A DNA stretch of 64,000 nt. Source: Prosapia bicincta (lineage: Eukaryota; Arthropoda; Insecta; Hemiptera; Cercopidae). The notes under the pieces were generated by a model that saw nothing but the letters and a program-made list of their open reading frames with translations, searched no databases and was not told the DNA's origin. Position numbers and translations under genes: made by a program. Shown here one piece after another: positions 1 to 11,640 of this stretch. Each line of letters opens with the position of its first letter. Within the stretch, counting starts at the first letter, position 1. Location of the stretch: NCBI GenBank assembly GCA_036971475.1, contig JBAIZL010000002.1, forward strand, positions 230,743,643 through 230,807,642. Direction: 5' to 3'.

Positions 1-1150
1 ATAACTAATAGAGGGCTTACCTGGAACCCTCGCTAAGGAACACTAGACCAATGACTGTAACTAATAGAGGGCTATACCTGCAACCCTCGCTAAGGACACT
101 GGACCAATGACTGTAACTAATAGAGGGCTTACCTGGAGCCCTCGCTAAGGATCACTGGACCAATAACTGTAACTAATAGAGGGCTTACCTGGAACCCTCG
201 CTAAGGATCACTGGACCAATGACTATAACTAATAGAGGGCTTACCTGGAACCCTCGCTAAGGAACACTGGACCAATGACTGTAACTAATAGAGGGCTTAC
301 CTGGAACCCTCGCTAAGAAACACTGAACCAATGACTGTAACTAATAGAGGGGTTACCTGGAACCCTCTTTAAGGAACACTGAACCAATGACTGTAACTAA
401 TAGAGGGCTTACCTGAACCCTCGCTAAGGAACACTGGACCAATGACTGTAACTAATAGAGGGCTATACCTGCAACCCTCGCTAAGAAACACTGGACCAAT
501 GACTGTAACTAATAGAGGGTATTACCTGCAACCCTCGCTAATTAACACTGGACTAAAGACTGTAACTAATAGAGGGCTATCTATACCTGTAACCCTCGCT
601 AAGGCACACTGGACCAATGACCGTAACTAATAGAGGAGGTATGCCTGCAACCTTCGCTAAGGAGCACTGGTTTAATGGCTGTAACTAATAGAGGGTATTA
701 CCTCCAAACCTCGCTAATGAACACTTGACCAATGACTAACTTATAGAGGCTATTACCTCCAAACCTCGCTAGGGAACACTTGACCAATGACTGTAACTAA
801 TAGAGGCTATTACCTCCGAACCTCGCTAAGGAACACTTTACCAATGACTGTAACTGATAGAGAGCTATACCTGTAACCCTTGCTAATGAACACTGGGCCA
901 ATCATTGTAATTAATAAAGGGTATTACCTCCAAACCTCGCTAAGGAGCACTGAACCAATGACTGTAACTATTAGAGGGCTATACCTGCAATCCTCGCTAA
1001 TGAACACTGGACCAATAACTGTAATTAATATAGGGTAATACCTCCAAACGTCGCTAAGTAACATTGGACCAATGACTGTAACTAATAGAGGGTAATACCT
1101 CCAAACCTCGCTAAGGAACACTGGACCAATTACTGTAACTAGTAGGATCA
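1..1150. repeat. 55-56 bp minisatellite, about 20 copies
   Basis: A tandem array runs from the window edge to about 1150. Each unit holds a CTAATAGAGGG block, a CCTGNAACCCTCGCTAAG block and a CACTGGACCAATGACTGTAA block. Successive units start 55-56 bases apart. The first third is the most uniform. Copies after about 640 drift (CCTCCAAACCTCGCT variants), so the array decays toward its right edge. Short ORFs in it are only translated repeat. The left boundary lies outside the window. Confidence 0.95.
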
Positions 1151-1860
1151 ATAATTCCTCTTTAGATCTGTGTAACCTTGTCTCATTTACCATACGCTAG
1201 AACCTTATACTCGTTTACTTTTACTTTATTATTGTAAACAAGCTATTGAAGTAGCGCGTAATCTTTTTGTGGACACGGTTTCTACAAGTCTCTAGTATTC
1301 TTTTTCTAACAAGACATTTATTCAATTGCAGAGGTTAATTATATCCCTTTTATAATTGCGTAATTTTCTCCCGCTTCTCACGCGAACCTGATTTACCTTG
1401 TCCTTTACAACTCCTTGCATTACTTTTTGGCTCTATGATTCTGCCAGAATAACTCTTTTGCAGGGTTTTATATATTGACCTTCCGTCAAGAGTTATATTT
1501 CATTCATAGTCTCAAGGAGAAATCCTTCTTTATGTCATCTGATTCCTAAAATTAGCCACCATTAGACATAATGATTAAATTATGTTTATTATTAATTCAA
1601 ATAGATTCCAAATTTTAACTTTTGCAATAATAACTTATTGAAATATATGTCGGCCTACAGTATGGTTTATTTTGAAAATTAGGTAAAGGGTTGTTAGTAG
1701 GTTTAAAAGAGAGTTTTAACAGCAAAGTATAAATTCCCATTTTTAATAACTATAATGCTACACTAAAGAGCCATGAGACTTCTTTAATGTTCGTTCACAT
1801 TATAGAAATCTTTGCTACAGCAATTTTCTTATTTGTTGATTCCATCTTCACGTGAGCTAC
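1151..1860. other. AT-rich DNA, nothing recognised
   Basis: No ORF of note, repeat or RNA gene is recognised here. Confidence 0.5.
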
Positions 1861-1867
1861 TAGTTTT

Positions 1868-2047
1868 CACTAAAACACTTGTAAATATTTACACGTTTGC
1901 CTACAGTAGCACTTACTTATATTTGTTGAGAACGGCCGTTTTGGAAGATGTGTCCCATTGTCAACTCAGACCGTAACTCAACAGGAAGGCAAGTACTATA
2001 GGACCGTACTGTAGGCAAGTTTGTAAATATTTACAAGTGTTTTAGTG
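1868..2047. mobile_element. Palindromic MITE-like element, 180 bp
   Basis: Left arm 1868-1908 starts CACTAAAACACTTG. Right arm 2007-2047 is its near-perfect reverse complement and ends AAGTGTTTTAGTG. About 100 bases lie between the arms. There is no coding capacity, and I could not settle a target-site duplication. It looks like a foldback or MITE-type DNA element of unknown superfamily. Confidence 0.6.
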
Positions 2048-2423
2048 AGCAATTTTCTCTTGGGTGAGTCTTAATTACATTATTGAGACGATGTTCGCTT
2101 ATATATCCGAGAATTGCCAAACAAGATTCGTAGGCTACATTAAAGTGCTTTAGCATACTGACATTGTACACATATCACTAATAGACTTAGGGTTAAGGTC
2201 GTTATACGAAATCTGTTCGATATATTATTTACATTTTCTCATTAGACTTTTAAATTAGTAGCTTATATTTTTTTAGAAAATTGCCTAGATTATGTAAACC
2301 TTTAAACCAACTAAGGTAAAGACGAAAATTTATATATTTTTTCGGACTGGTTTAACCCTAGCCCACCCTCCACTGTGTACCTCCTCTTTATAATATAGTA
2401 GGCCTATATATTAATATTAAGTA

Positions 2424-2632
2424 ATTAATCACTTTAACAATAGTTTATGACTATCCGAATTTTAAATTTTGTAAATTTGTGAAAACTTACTGAGACAGAA
2501 CGTTTTCGATCATTATGTGTCTGTGTCTCTGAGACACTGATGAATGTCGAAAACGTTCTGCCTCAGTAAGTTTTCACAAATTTACAAAATTTAAAATTCG
2601 GATAGTCATAAACTGTTGTTAAAGGGATTAAC
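2424..2632. repeat. Family A inverted repeat, hammerhead-like
   Basis: Arms 2424-2511 and 2548-2632 are reverse complements. Each contains the blocks AACGTT, CTCAGTAAGTTTT and GGATAGTCATAAA. The centre of the right arm (about 2532-2566) keeps GACA-CTGATGA and GAAAACGTTC, but the hairpin between them is lost. The same family recurs at 54.7, 58.3-58.5 and 63.9 kb, and degenerate at 41.5 kb. Confidence 0.7.
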
Positions 2633-2639
2633 TAAGATT

Positions 2640-3540
2640 CACCGAACGTAATGGGCTACAAAATTCAAGAATTACGTAATTGCTTTGTGATTATTATAGG
2701 ATATATATTTCTAGTGCTTTTTTATTAAATTAACCAATCTATTACAATTTTGTAAACCACGTAAAATATCAATGATGGTAATTAGGCTACTGATAAATGA
2801 AATAGTCACTTGGCAACGCTTTTATAGGTATAATGAGCTACTGTGCACATTTACCCCAGAATTCTAGAGAGCGAAAAGAGAAAACCCGTTTGTCTAGTTT
2901 ATGGGGTTGTAAAATGGTGGCGTTAAATAATAAAAAGAATGTGTACCGCTAACGTAATAGGACGAGAAAATTATTTCATTAAAAATAATAATTCGTGTTT
3001 CAAAATAAAAAACATTATCTGCAAAATGTTGATTTTTAACTGTGCAGTGCCAATGTATTAGTCGGCAGCATCTAATATTATAAGAACTGAAGCCTGCGAC
3101 TTGGAGGTGGTTAGGAGAAGCTATTTTGTGCTGAGTCAAGTGCCCCATCCCTCCCCCTCCTGAGCTCTCGAGCGCCCTCCAAACAAATTACTGCTGATTG
3201 GACAGAAACTTTACTTTTTTGTTTTGCTTATCTGAAGAACTGACTTCATTTGAAGTCTGACAATTTCTTATATATATGCGAAATGTTTTTACCCAAAAAC
3301 TGACTATTGTTGACCTATAATAAATATTTAAACAAATTTAAGTCTGAATATTCGAAAAATCACCTTATAATTAATAACAATGTAGTATAGGGGCAGTCAT
3401 AAGACATAAGATGACTAGGTGTTAAAAGTAAATACATAGTGTAGTTATCTCATGGTTTATAAGGCAATGTGAAGAAGCCAAGGGGGTCACTCAAAAAAGG
3501 CGAAGTAAAATATATAATTCCGGATGGGGAACTTACCCCT
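2640..3540. other. AT-rich DNA, nothing recognised
   Basis: No gene, repeat or RNA recognised. A minus-strand ORF of 84 codons at 2894-3148 has no recognisable motif. Confidence 0.4.
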
Positions 3541-4071
3541 CTGTTCCCTGTTTTTTTTTAATCCTACTTAGTTCTTTTTACGTACCTACATTCTGCATGC
3601 TTTTCTTTCCTATGTATCTAATTTTTGTGAGCAAATTTCCATTTCAGATCCTTGTTTATCCTATTACGTAGCTATTCATTATGAACTTATCTCTATCCAG
3701 TTCTTTTCTCCTCTACATTCTTTTCTCTCCTCCGTAGCTGAATTGTGTGAGCATGTTTCCATTTCTGAGATATTTCGATTCTAAAATATTTCATTTCCCC
3801 ATTCTTTTTTCTCCAATGTAGTTCGCTTTTGTGATCTAGCCTCTATTTGAGACCCTTGTTTACCATATTATATATTTCATCATTGTGCACTAATTTCCAT
3901 ATCTTTCTGTCCTCTGTAGTTGGTTCTTGTGAGATAGTCCTCATTCAGGTTCTTGTGTCTACCCTATTATAAACTTCTTCATCCTGAACCTACTTGCAAC
4001 CCCCGTTTTTTTCTAACATAGATATTTGTGAGGAAAGAACACATACACATGTGTGATATTTTTCATATAGG

Positions 4072-4072
<1 letters not shown>

Positions 4073-4133
<61 letters not shown>
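4073..4133. repeat. (TA)n microsatellite
   Basis: Uninterrupted TA dinucleotides for about 60 bases. Confidence 0.95.
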
Positions 4134-4137
<4 letters not shown>

Positions 4138-4263
4138 TATATACATATCATTGTAACTTACTTCCATTCCTGCTTTCTTTTATATAGTTGGTTATTTAGA
4201 ACATGGTTCCGTAGTAGATTATTGTGAACTTCTCCATTCATGTCTCTTGTCATTACGAACTTA

Positions 4264-5558
4264 GGGGAAGGTCAGGTGTTATCGGCCACGTTAGCGTTTT
4301 TCCATATAACGTTTTATTTATGAACTTAAAATAATTGACTTATTTGCCATTCTAACCTTTTTACCTTTACCAAAGTAAAATTAAATAGTTTTGTTTAAAA
4401 ATATAAAAGAAATATTTATTTTTCGCAAATTTGAAAACCCCTGCATTTTTGGAATTCCATATTATGGAGTCCAAAATATGGAACAGTCATGTATCGGACA
4501 GTCATGTTGCGCTGAGTAAAAATACTTTTAAATAATTTTATTTCTATATTCATCCATAAAATACTCATAAAAAATTATTATTTTTGAAAAATGAAGTATA
4601 AAAACTTTTATTATTTTAAAATTTTTAGTAATGTTTTTGAGAAGTAGAAAATTAAAAAATACTTCATATTAGGATGAACATAAAAACTCTTATTACCTTC
4701 TTGTATTTTTTTTCGTACAAACATCTCACTAGTAATAAAGACTACTTCCTTCTAAGTCGACACAATTTTTCGAGAGCCCAGTCTTTACAAATTCGACACT
4801 GTATTCAGTCCACTTCAAAACTCTCGGCACAAATGATGCAGTGAGTGACTTAGTTAGCCTTGTTTGAGCTAATATCACCATTAAAACTTTCTTAAACTTA
4901 TGATTTTGTAATATTTCCTCAGTTTTTTCACAACTTTCATTTTCAATGAGTGTTTCACAACTTCTCCTTAGATATAGCTCTGAGTCTAGCCCCTAATGAG
5001 CTTCTTGGAACACTGTATATATCACTTGCTTCCCTTAATGTCATTTTTTACCTAAAACTTGTTTTATTGCTCTCTTTATACACTCTTCACTCAATTTCCC
5101 TCTTATCTATTCCATTTATCTCTGGAGAAAAAATTCCTTCGATTAGAGTTTTAATTGTAAACATTTTCAGAGATTCCTTTTTGTCCGGTACCATCCGAGA
5201 GTACTTTTTCCAATACCACCCGAACAGTAATTGACATGGATTCAACTACAGATAAGTTATTAATTTGTGTAGGAACTCATTTAACCTACAACTTAGAGTA
5301 ATATAGTAAATTTATGATAGTAAACAAAATACATATAAATACTCTCATTTACTGAAGTTATGATCTCCCAAACCTAGCTTTGTATTGCAACAAACACGAA
5401 TAAACAACAAAACTTGACCCTACAACTAAACGACGATCCAATATGGTGACAACTGGCCTGTTTTCCTTAAAGAAACAATCTGATGGCATGGCAGGTACTG
5501 CCGTTAGTCGTATGCTGGTTAATCATGATTTGTCCGATACTAGATGACTTTCCGCTAC
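4264..5558 (-). mobile_element. Non-autonomous pogo-like DNA element with psq-type HTH remnant
   Basis: The ends are imperfect inverted repeats: GGGGAAGGTCA..TGTTATCGGCC on the left and, read inward on the minus strand, GCGGAAAGTCATCTAGTATCGG on the right. They interrupt the CT-rich array. On the minus strand around 5050-4960 the translation MTLREASDIYSVPRSSLGAR resembles the psq/pogo helix-turn-helix found at the N-terminus of pogo and Jerky-type transposases. Stops occur on both sides, and no DDE domain is recognisable before the left end. I read it as an internally deleted pogo-like copy. The exact ends are uncertain by a few bases. Confidence 0.5.
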
Positions 5559-6130
5559 CTCTATTAGTTCTTGTCTCTCTTATGTAGTTCGTCATTTAGA
5601 ACTTGCCTCCACATCAGATGCTTGTATCTCTATGTACATTTTAATACTCAACTTATTCAATCTTAGTTTATAACTCCAATATGTACTCCTCACATTGAAC
5701 ACCTCCATTTGTTCCTCCTATGTAAGCTAGTCTCCATTTCAGATTTTTTTTTCTCTCCTATATACATCCTCATTATGAACTCACTTCAATCGCTGTTCTT
5801 TCTGTTTTATACTTCTTCATTGTGATTTTGTGCCTCCATTCTCTCACATGTACAGTATTTCCTCATTCCGAATTTGTCACTATTTTCTGTTATTTTCTCT
5901 TCCTCGTGTTTCCTTCATTGTTCCTACTCTATTCCTTGTTATGAGCTTGCCCTTCATTCCCTGTTATTTTCTCCCCTATATACATCTTCATTGTAAACTT
6001 ACCTCCATTTCAAATTCTTCTCTCTCCCATGTACACTTCTTTACACTATTTACTTCTTTCCGTACACCATATTTTTGCTTATTGTATTAAGTTAACTCAA
6101 TTCCGATTTTTTTTCTACCTTTTAATATTT

Positions 6131-8345
6131 CCTCACTGTGAAATTGCCATACTTCCTTACATTATGGCTTCTGTGTAGTTTTTCATTGGGAATTTTCTTC
6201 AATTTCTTGTTCTTTTTCTGTCTATAGCCTCCCTGTTCTCTCAAAATAAACCAATTCTCGCTTTCCTTGAACTCACCAAGAAAGTATACTGTAGTATAAA
6301 ATACCAAGTATAAAACTCCAAGAAGTATACTGAACTCCTCATTACGCATTCGTGTCATGTACAATTTCTATCTTCAGTAAAAGATTTTTTTTAACAGTAA
6401 GATTTTTACACAATTGTTAAATTGCTTTTGATTAGAGGTAAGTCTACAAATTTTTCATGGGAGGTGAGCCATAGTTTCTTTTAGACATCATGAACCCTTC
6501 TTAAACTCTTAGGCTGCGGACATATAAAAAGCAACTGGTGACGGCAACGCAACACAAACTGAAGTTCCTTTTTCACAGCATACAGAGTTCATATTCATAG
6601 CAACATACACAGAAACAAGAGTATCTCCGGTCACGACATGCTGTAAACTCGTTACTCAGTTGCCAGCAGTATTTGTTGTGTTGTGTATGCGTTTCTCAAA
6701 GGTGCTATCGTATTTAAATAATTATTATTTTTATTTGTATATTTTGTGTTTCTTTGAATAGTTTTTTTATTATACTGCTATAGTATGTCAGAAAAATTAA
6801 ATATTGCTGGTTCTGGTCAATATTTCTGTAACCAACAACTTCAAAACTATATGAATGGTTACCAACAAATTTTGTTCGAAAATATATGAAATCGGCACTT
6901 GGACTATAAAAATTGATTTGTTTAAAAACCAATTTTTATTTCATTGCAATGTAATGTTATTTCAGTTTAGCAGTTATACATAAAAAGAAATACATATTAA
7001 ATGAGCAATTAAATTTAGCTGAGTGTTATTGTTAATCTTTCTCCAGCTGAAATCGGTTCTCGCCAATTAGTTGTTTTTTTCTAATTGTTCTCAAATACAT
7101 GACTTAAAAGATAGTCGTAACAGCTAATGCTCATACGATAATAATTAAAATATACACAAGGACGCATCCCTCCTCTGACAACTAAACAAGCAACTATATA
7201 TGAACAATCTTGTAAACCGATTAGTAACTTTATATGAACAATCTTGTAAACCGACTAGCAAATTTTCTAATAGCAACTCAAGCTTACGTTGCTATCTTAC
7301 AACTGTTATTCTCATCTATTGTTAGTCCCCATTGTTTTAAGACTTGAAATAAAACACTTTAAAATATGAAGTTGCCAAAAAGCATTGCATAAACAACAGA
7401 ACACTATTAATTATATCATTACCTTTCGAATCAATGAAGCGGTAAAACGATAGATAAAACAAGCTGCAAGTAAGTTTGTTAACATAACGTACAAAATATA
7501 ATGATCCACCTGTATTCTAAGGACTAGTCAAGTTTTCTGTATAATGTATTTTTAAATACATATATCTCATGGTTTATCACATTATTATTATCCTTTAAGA
7601 TAATATCAGGTGAAAGTATTTTCATTCATAAAACAAAGGTAAAAATAAGAATTTCTTTTTTTACACATTGACTTATCAAACTCTCTTTGTACATAGATGA
7701 TAATTTCAATGAAATTAATATATATTTTATAAAACTGGTTTCAACTTCTTATTCTTTGGTTTCTATAAGAATTGTTTAGAAAATATATCATGACTACCTT
7801 AATACTCAATTTAACTCTACAACTCTGGGGGATAATTCTTTATTAATAGAGTACTAACAGAAACATTTATTGGAAACTGTAAATGCAGATATGATTGGTA
7901 GAATGTTAATGAAAACAATAACACACGTGTTAATAGTAGCAATAATATTCTCTTAATACTACTTTATATTGATTAAGTTAATAATACAATCATGTATCGC
8001 TTATATTTATATTTGGCAGATGTTTGTAAAAAGAACCGTTAAGAAAACAAACTGTTAAACATGTGAAATACCAGATAAGCAACACTATAAAACAAAAACA
8101 TTAGTTTCAAATTAACGATTTAAAAGTTAATTGTAAAAGGATTTCTTCTGAATAAATTTTGAGCAATTTCAATTATTCAACTTTTTATCTCAATTAGCAA
8201 ATAAATTTATTATAAAAACTTCAAAATGACCAATGAAAATATCTTATGAGAATTATTTTCAAAAAATTAGTACGTTTTGTTTAATTTTAGAGGAATGGAA
8301 ATTATTTGCAACTTGCAGTTTTTGTGTTGTACATCTTGAGGTTTT
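6131..8345. other. AT-rich DNA, nothing recognised
   Basis: No convincing gene or repeat family. A short direct duplication around 7195-7260 repeats TATATGAACAATCTTGTAAA. Open frames are short and look random. Confidence 0.4.
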
Positions 8346-8404
8346 GTAGAAATTACACTTGTTTGTATTATCTTGGCAAAAAAACCATTACTTACTGATT
8401 TATT

Positions 8405-8447
8405 CAGCAAACACGTTTTGCGCTAGGTCAGCGCTTTTTCAATACTG
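8405..8447 (-). ncRNA. Hammerhead-like module, family F (degenerate)
   Basis: Minus strand: arm CAGTA, core TTGAAAA (expected CTGANGA), one unpaired A, hairpin GCGC-TGACCTA-GCGC, AAA (expected GAA), block ACGTGT, T, partner arm TGCTG. The outer arms pair over 5 positions with one G-U. Loss of C3 and G12 predicts no cleavage. Confidence 0.3.
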
Positions 8448-8571
8448 TGAATTACTGGCAAGACTGTTGCTCAGGTGTGTTGTGTTGGTGTGAGTCTGTG
8501 GTGTATTTTTGTTCTGTGGTGTGTTTGTTGTTCATAGAGTAGCTGTGAATTATGTGCTCAAATATAGTACT

Positions 8572-8955
8572 TTATTGTGAGTGTGTTTTGTCATTTAGAA
8601 TATGTTGTGAATAGTATTTATGTTGTTTATATATCTCAAAGTTTTCTACTGTGTTAAGTTTTTTGCTTTTATTGATGTAATGTAGGATTTTTAGATTGGT
8701 GTCTATGTCAGTCTGTGAGTATAGTGTGTTTTGTATATGTATGGCAAAATTTGATGTGGGTTGTATCTTTCTTATCTGTTTTACGTGTTCTTCGTATCTT
8801 GTGGTAAATGTTCTCCCTGTTTGTCCTATGTAAAAGCTGGGACAAATGTTACATGTAATCTTGTATACGTCTGCCCTGTCGTGTTTATCCTGGTGTGTTT
8901 TTGAAATGTGTAGGTGTTTTTTAATTGTGTTGGATGTTATGAATGCTACTTTATA
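8572..8955 (-). pseudogene. PLE GIY-YIG endonuclease domain fragment
   Basis: The PLE part of the reading frame translates from the MITE boundary to a stop at 8572. It contains DVYKITCNICPSFYIGQTGR, the GIY-YIG signature of PLE endonucleases (VYKI..C, YIGQT, then RYEEHV). A conserved glutamate candidate lies near the end (TVENFEIYKQ). In PLEs this domain nicks the target DNA to prime reverse transcription. The frame upstream is interrupted by the MITE; the first dozen or so residues of the longest ORF (8956-8997) are MITE-derived. The coding segment resumes beyond 9813. Confidence 0.75.
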
Positions 8956-9813
8956 CAGTAAACTCCCAATTATCCGTGGAATAGGGTGGCCCGGCAACGC
9001 CGGATAACGAATTCCCCGGATAATCCGCTATGAACAAAGAATATGCAAACCGATCGATAATCGATTATTATACCATAAGTTACACAAATAATGACCCCGG
9101 TTAATGCAATTCACAAATAATCTTCAGAGGACAAAATAAATACAGAAAATAATTTAAAATGTCGATGAATTTGACGGATTATAACACGTACATTTATATG
9201 TCTAACTATTTACAATACGTACATAAGTATATGTCAAAAGTAAGTTTGTATGTACATATGTAATTTCCTTTACACATAATACTTTCACTTTTTAACAAAA
9301 AAATCTGCCACTTTCGTCTGTTTTTTTGTAAGCATTGATTTAGCTTTAATGTGCGATCTAAGTTTTTTGAGAACCATTTTGTCACACAGTGTCTACTTGT
9401 GTCACAAAGCCATAAAGATCGATAATGTATATGACAGAGATGTATATGTCACGTCCTAGACTATTTATAGCCGAGATTAGCTGACATTTGTTTACAATCT
9501 TATGATACACATTAGGTTTTTGGGCATCCAAGCATTTTGTCATTGTCTCTTATATACAGTAGTCTGCTCACCCCTTTTATTTCGCTGGCCCGCGTCAGTA
9601 TGCTTCCCTTTCAATGTAAAAATTAGTAAGTACATATTTACATATCTATTCCCTTCATCTTAGCCTTATATGTATTTACGTCGTAACTCACCGTTTGGAA
9701 ATTTAAACACCTGAATCTGATTGGAATAAAAATTGGATATTTGTGAAACAATGGCAGACCCCGGATAATCCGCAAAGCGGTTAATCCACCCACGGATAAT
9801 CGGGAGTTCACTG
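8956..9813. mobile_element. pogo/Tigger-type MITE, 858 bp, TA target duplication
   Basis: Inverted ends CAGTAAACTCCCAATTATCC (left) and CAGTGAACTCCCGATTATCC (right, read inward) are flanked by TA at 8954-8955 and 9814-9815. CAGT-initial TIRs with a TA duplication are typical of pogo/Tigger elements. No transposase is recognisable inside. An internal segment (about 9430-9560) is homologous to 20,865-21,000. The element has inserted into the PLE coding region. Confidence 0.85.
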
Positions 9814-9815
9814 TA

Positions 9816-10031
9816 TTTAAGTTTGCGGAACGTGGAAGCGATTTTTTATGATGAGTTGTCGTGATATGTAAGTGTTATATATTTTTGTGTGTTACTGTTT
9901 GTTGTTGTGTTACGTGTGCGTTGTTTTTTGCGCATTATGTTGTCTACCAAGGTGTGTTTGTATCCGTTTTTATGGGCTATGTTTTTTATTGTGTTTAGTT
10001 CGTTTAGAACAAAAATACACCACAGACTCAC
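9816..10031 (-). pseudogene. PLE linker/C-terminal RT fragment
   Basis: Minus-strand translation NELNTIKNIAHKNGYKHTLV resembles the segment between RT and GIY-YIG in PLEs of this group. A diverged parallel is found at 49,488-49,715 (KELNTIKYNAQQNCYQYTL). It is open to a stop near 9846 and probably continued originally into the endonuclease fragment on the other side of the MITE. No upstream RT motifs remain. Confidence 0.55.
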
Positions 10032-10065
10032 ACAAACACAACATGACAGTCTTGTCAGTAATTCA

Positions 10066-10108
10066 CAGCATTGATTAATGCGCTGACCTAGCGCAAAATG
10101 TGTCTGCT
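10066..10108 (+). ncRNA. Hammerhead-like module, family F, second end
   Basis: Plus strand: arm CAGCA, core TTGATTA, hairpin around GCGC-TGACCTA-GCGC, AAA, block ATGTGT, C, partner TGCTA. The outer arm pairs at 4 of 5 positions. C3 and G12 are altered as in the other end, so this copy should be inactive. Confidence 0.3.
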
Positions 10109-10291
10109 AAATAAATCAGTAAGTAGTGGTTTTTTGCCAAGATAATACAAACAAGGGAAATTATTTGTTCATCTTCTGAATTAAAATAGATACTATTCAC
10201 ATCATGTTAATTACATTTAATTAATGTTAATACACACTAAAATATGTAACAAAGGTATACATATTTGCATGGATAGAAATGATTTATTCTT

Positions 10292-10493
10292 TTAGTTTAA
10301 ATTCATGTTGTCATGTGGATTGTTGCTAGTATAATTGTTATGTAGTTCCATGTCTTTATCTACTGGGCTTATTATTTCAAGTGTGGTTAAGTTATAATAT
10401 TTGTAAAACTGAATTAATTGAAGCTTTATAACAGAACCATTACTTGCATTTACACTGAGCCATTCAGACAATAAATGTCGTGCCATCCACAGT
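10292..10493 (-). CDS. Possible unidentified 3'-terminal exon
   Basis: A minus-strand frame of about 66 codons is preceded by a plausible acceptor (TTCTGACAG ending near 10,494). It ends in TAA at 10292, and an AATAAA follows within ten bases. The translation (LWMARHLLSEWLSVNASN at the start) has even composition unlike the AT-rich junk around it, but I recognise no family. It could be a terminal exon of an unseen gene, part of a transposon, or chance. Confidence is low. Confidence 0.2.
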
Positions 10494-11390
10494 TCTGTCA
10501 GAAGTCCATCACAATTTGAATAAAGCTATAACCATTTTAGGCGAAGTATAATTACTGCTCTAAATACATGTAAAATAAAGCAAGTAACATGTAGAGCATT
10601 TTACAAGCTTTCTACAAAAAATGCAGATATAATAAATAATCACTGGTTTTTTATTGCATTGAAGCCAACATCCGGTTCGAAGTAGACTGTAAGTTGTGTA
10701 ACTTCAGACATCGAATTGGAAATATCATTTTATTTAATTCATATGATCGTATTTGTGTACACATTTTTTATATGTATGTGGTTTGCAAGGAGGAACTGTT
10801 CCAGGCTATCTGACATCAACTGCAGTATTAATTCTAACAGTTTATAATGGTAGAATAAACTTTAAACTTTTCAGAAGTTGTTGTATATTTGTATTTTATT
10901 ACACATATTAGAGCTAGTTTTTATTGTGTTTTCTTCTGTATTATATTTAATCAGTTTTTAATGAAACTTGCAGTCTAATGCAGAATTAAGGAACCGCTGT
11001 TAGGAATATGGCGCACTAGCTTTTACCTGTACAACTTCCTCAGCATGAAGCAATTATTTTCCATGCGACCAGTAGTATGTGTCCCATTGCTTTAGTAAAA
11101 GATAAAAGTGTATACAAATAATTATTTGTGGAACAGGTATTTGTGTAACAAATCAGTGTGATTGAACTTTAAAATGGTATTACAAAGAAATGAAGAAAGA
11201 CTTGGACAGCATCATTGAACACGATGTTATTGTGAAACATTTGTTGTCTTGGATGAAAATTTTAAGCTTTTATTATACTCCTATGTGGTGTTTACTTTAA
11301 AAAATGCTGACAGTATTTCACTGCATGCATATTACATTTCCAAAGGGATATTATTAGCAAAATTTATTTAATGTAAAAAGTATTGCAAAA
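10494..11390. other. Nothing recognised
   Basis: AT-rich sequence without recognisable gene or repeat. Confidence 0.4.
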
Positions 11391-11396
11391 ATCTTT

Positions 11397-11640
11397 TCAA
11401 CTTCCAAGAATGTAATTCTCATTTTCAAAATGAACAGCCCCTTCAACGAGTTTTGTTAACCAATGTGACACTGAGCGACACCAAGTGAAGGTGTCAGTGC
11501 TGAACTGTGCATGAAGTCTGTTTAAAATTTTAGGTATATACATAAACTTTGATGCTTCTACACCAATTATCGTAAGATATTTCATAATATGTTCAGTAGT
11601 AGAAGCTGGTGATACACAACTTACAGCACAAGATCAGCTT
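11397..11640 (-). CDS. Possible unidentified coding segment
   Basis: A minus-strand frame of about 80 codons closes with TGA at about 11,638 upstream and a stop at 11397 downstream. It contains well-mixed residues including tryptophans and cysteine (TFTWCRSVSHWLTKLVEGAV). It lies on the same strand as the ORF at 10292 and could belong to the same unseen gene. I do not recognise the family and see no strong splice site. Confidence 0.2.

Larger units (their letters stand above)
3560..6130. repeat. Degenerate CT-rich tandem array, split in two
   Basis: From about 3560 to 4262, and again from about 5560 to 6130, the plus strand repeats a loose unit of roughly 55-70 bases. It contains TTTCTCTCCTATGTA, CATTGTGAAC and CCTCCATTTC-like blocks. 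The copies are highly diverged. The two halves are separated by a TIR-bounded insertion (4264-5558). A (TA)n tract sits inside the first half at about 4073-4133. ORFs in this stretch look like repeat translation. Confidence 0.6.
8370..10145 (-). mobile_element. Penelope-like element with inverted ends, interrupted by a MITE
   Basis: The outer ends (about 8370-8455 and 10035-10145) are inverted copies of each other, sharing CTTACTGATTTATT and GCGCTAGGTCAGCGC. Inside, the minus strand first encodes a PLE linker segment (ELNTIKNIAHKNGYKHTLVDN, 10031-9846) and then a GIY-YIG endonuclease (8997-8572). The two are split by a pogo-type MITE at 8956-9813. The reverse transcriptase core is absent, so this is a 5'-truncated copy. 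Known PLEs join an RT to a C-terminal GIY-YIG domain and often have inverted terminal repeats, which fits. Both ends carry a hammerhead-like module (family F). Confidence 0.75.

Noticed and set aside
442..1193. Repetitive ORFs on both strands
   Set aside because: They are minisatellite units read through.
10660..10690. GGTTCGAAGT as a tRNA B box
   Set aside because: No A box or acceptor stem could be folded at the right distance.
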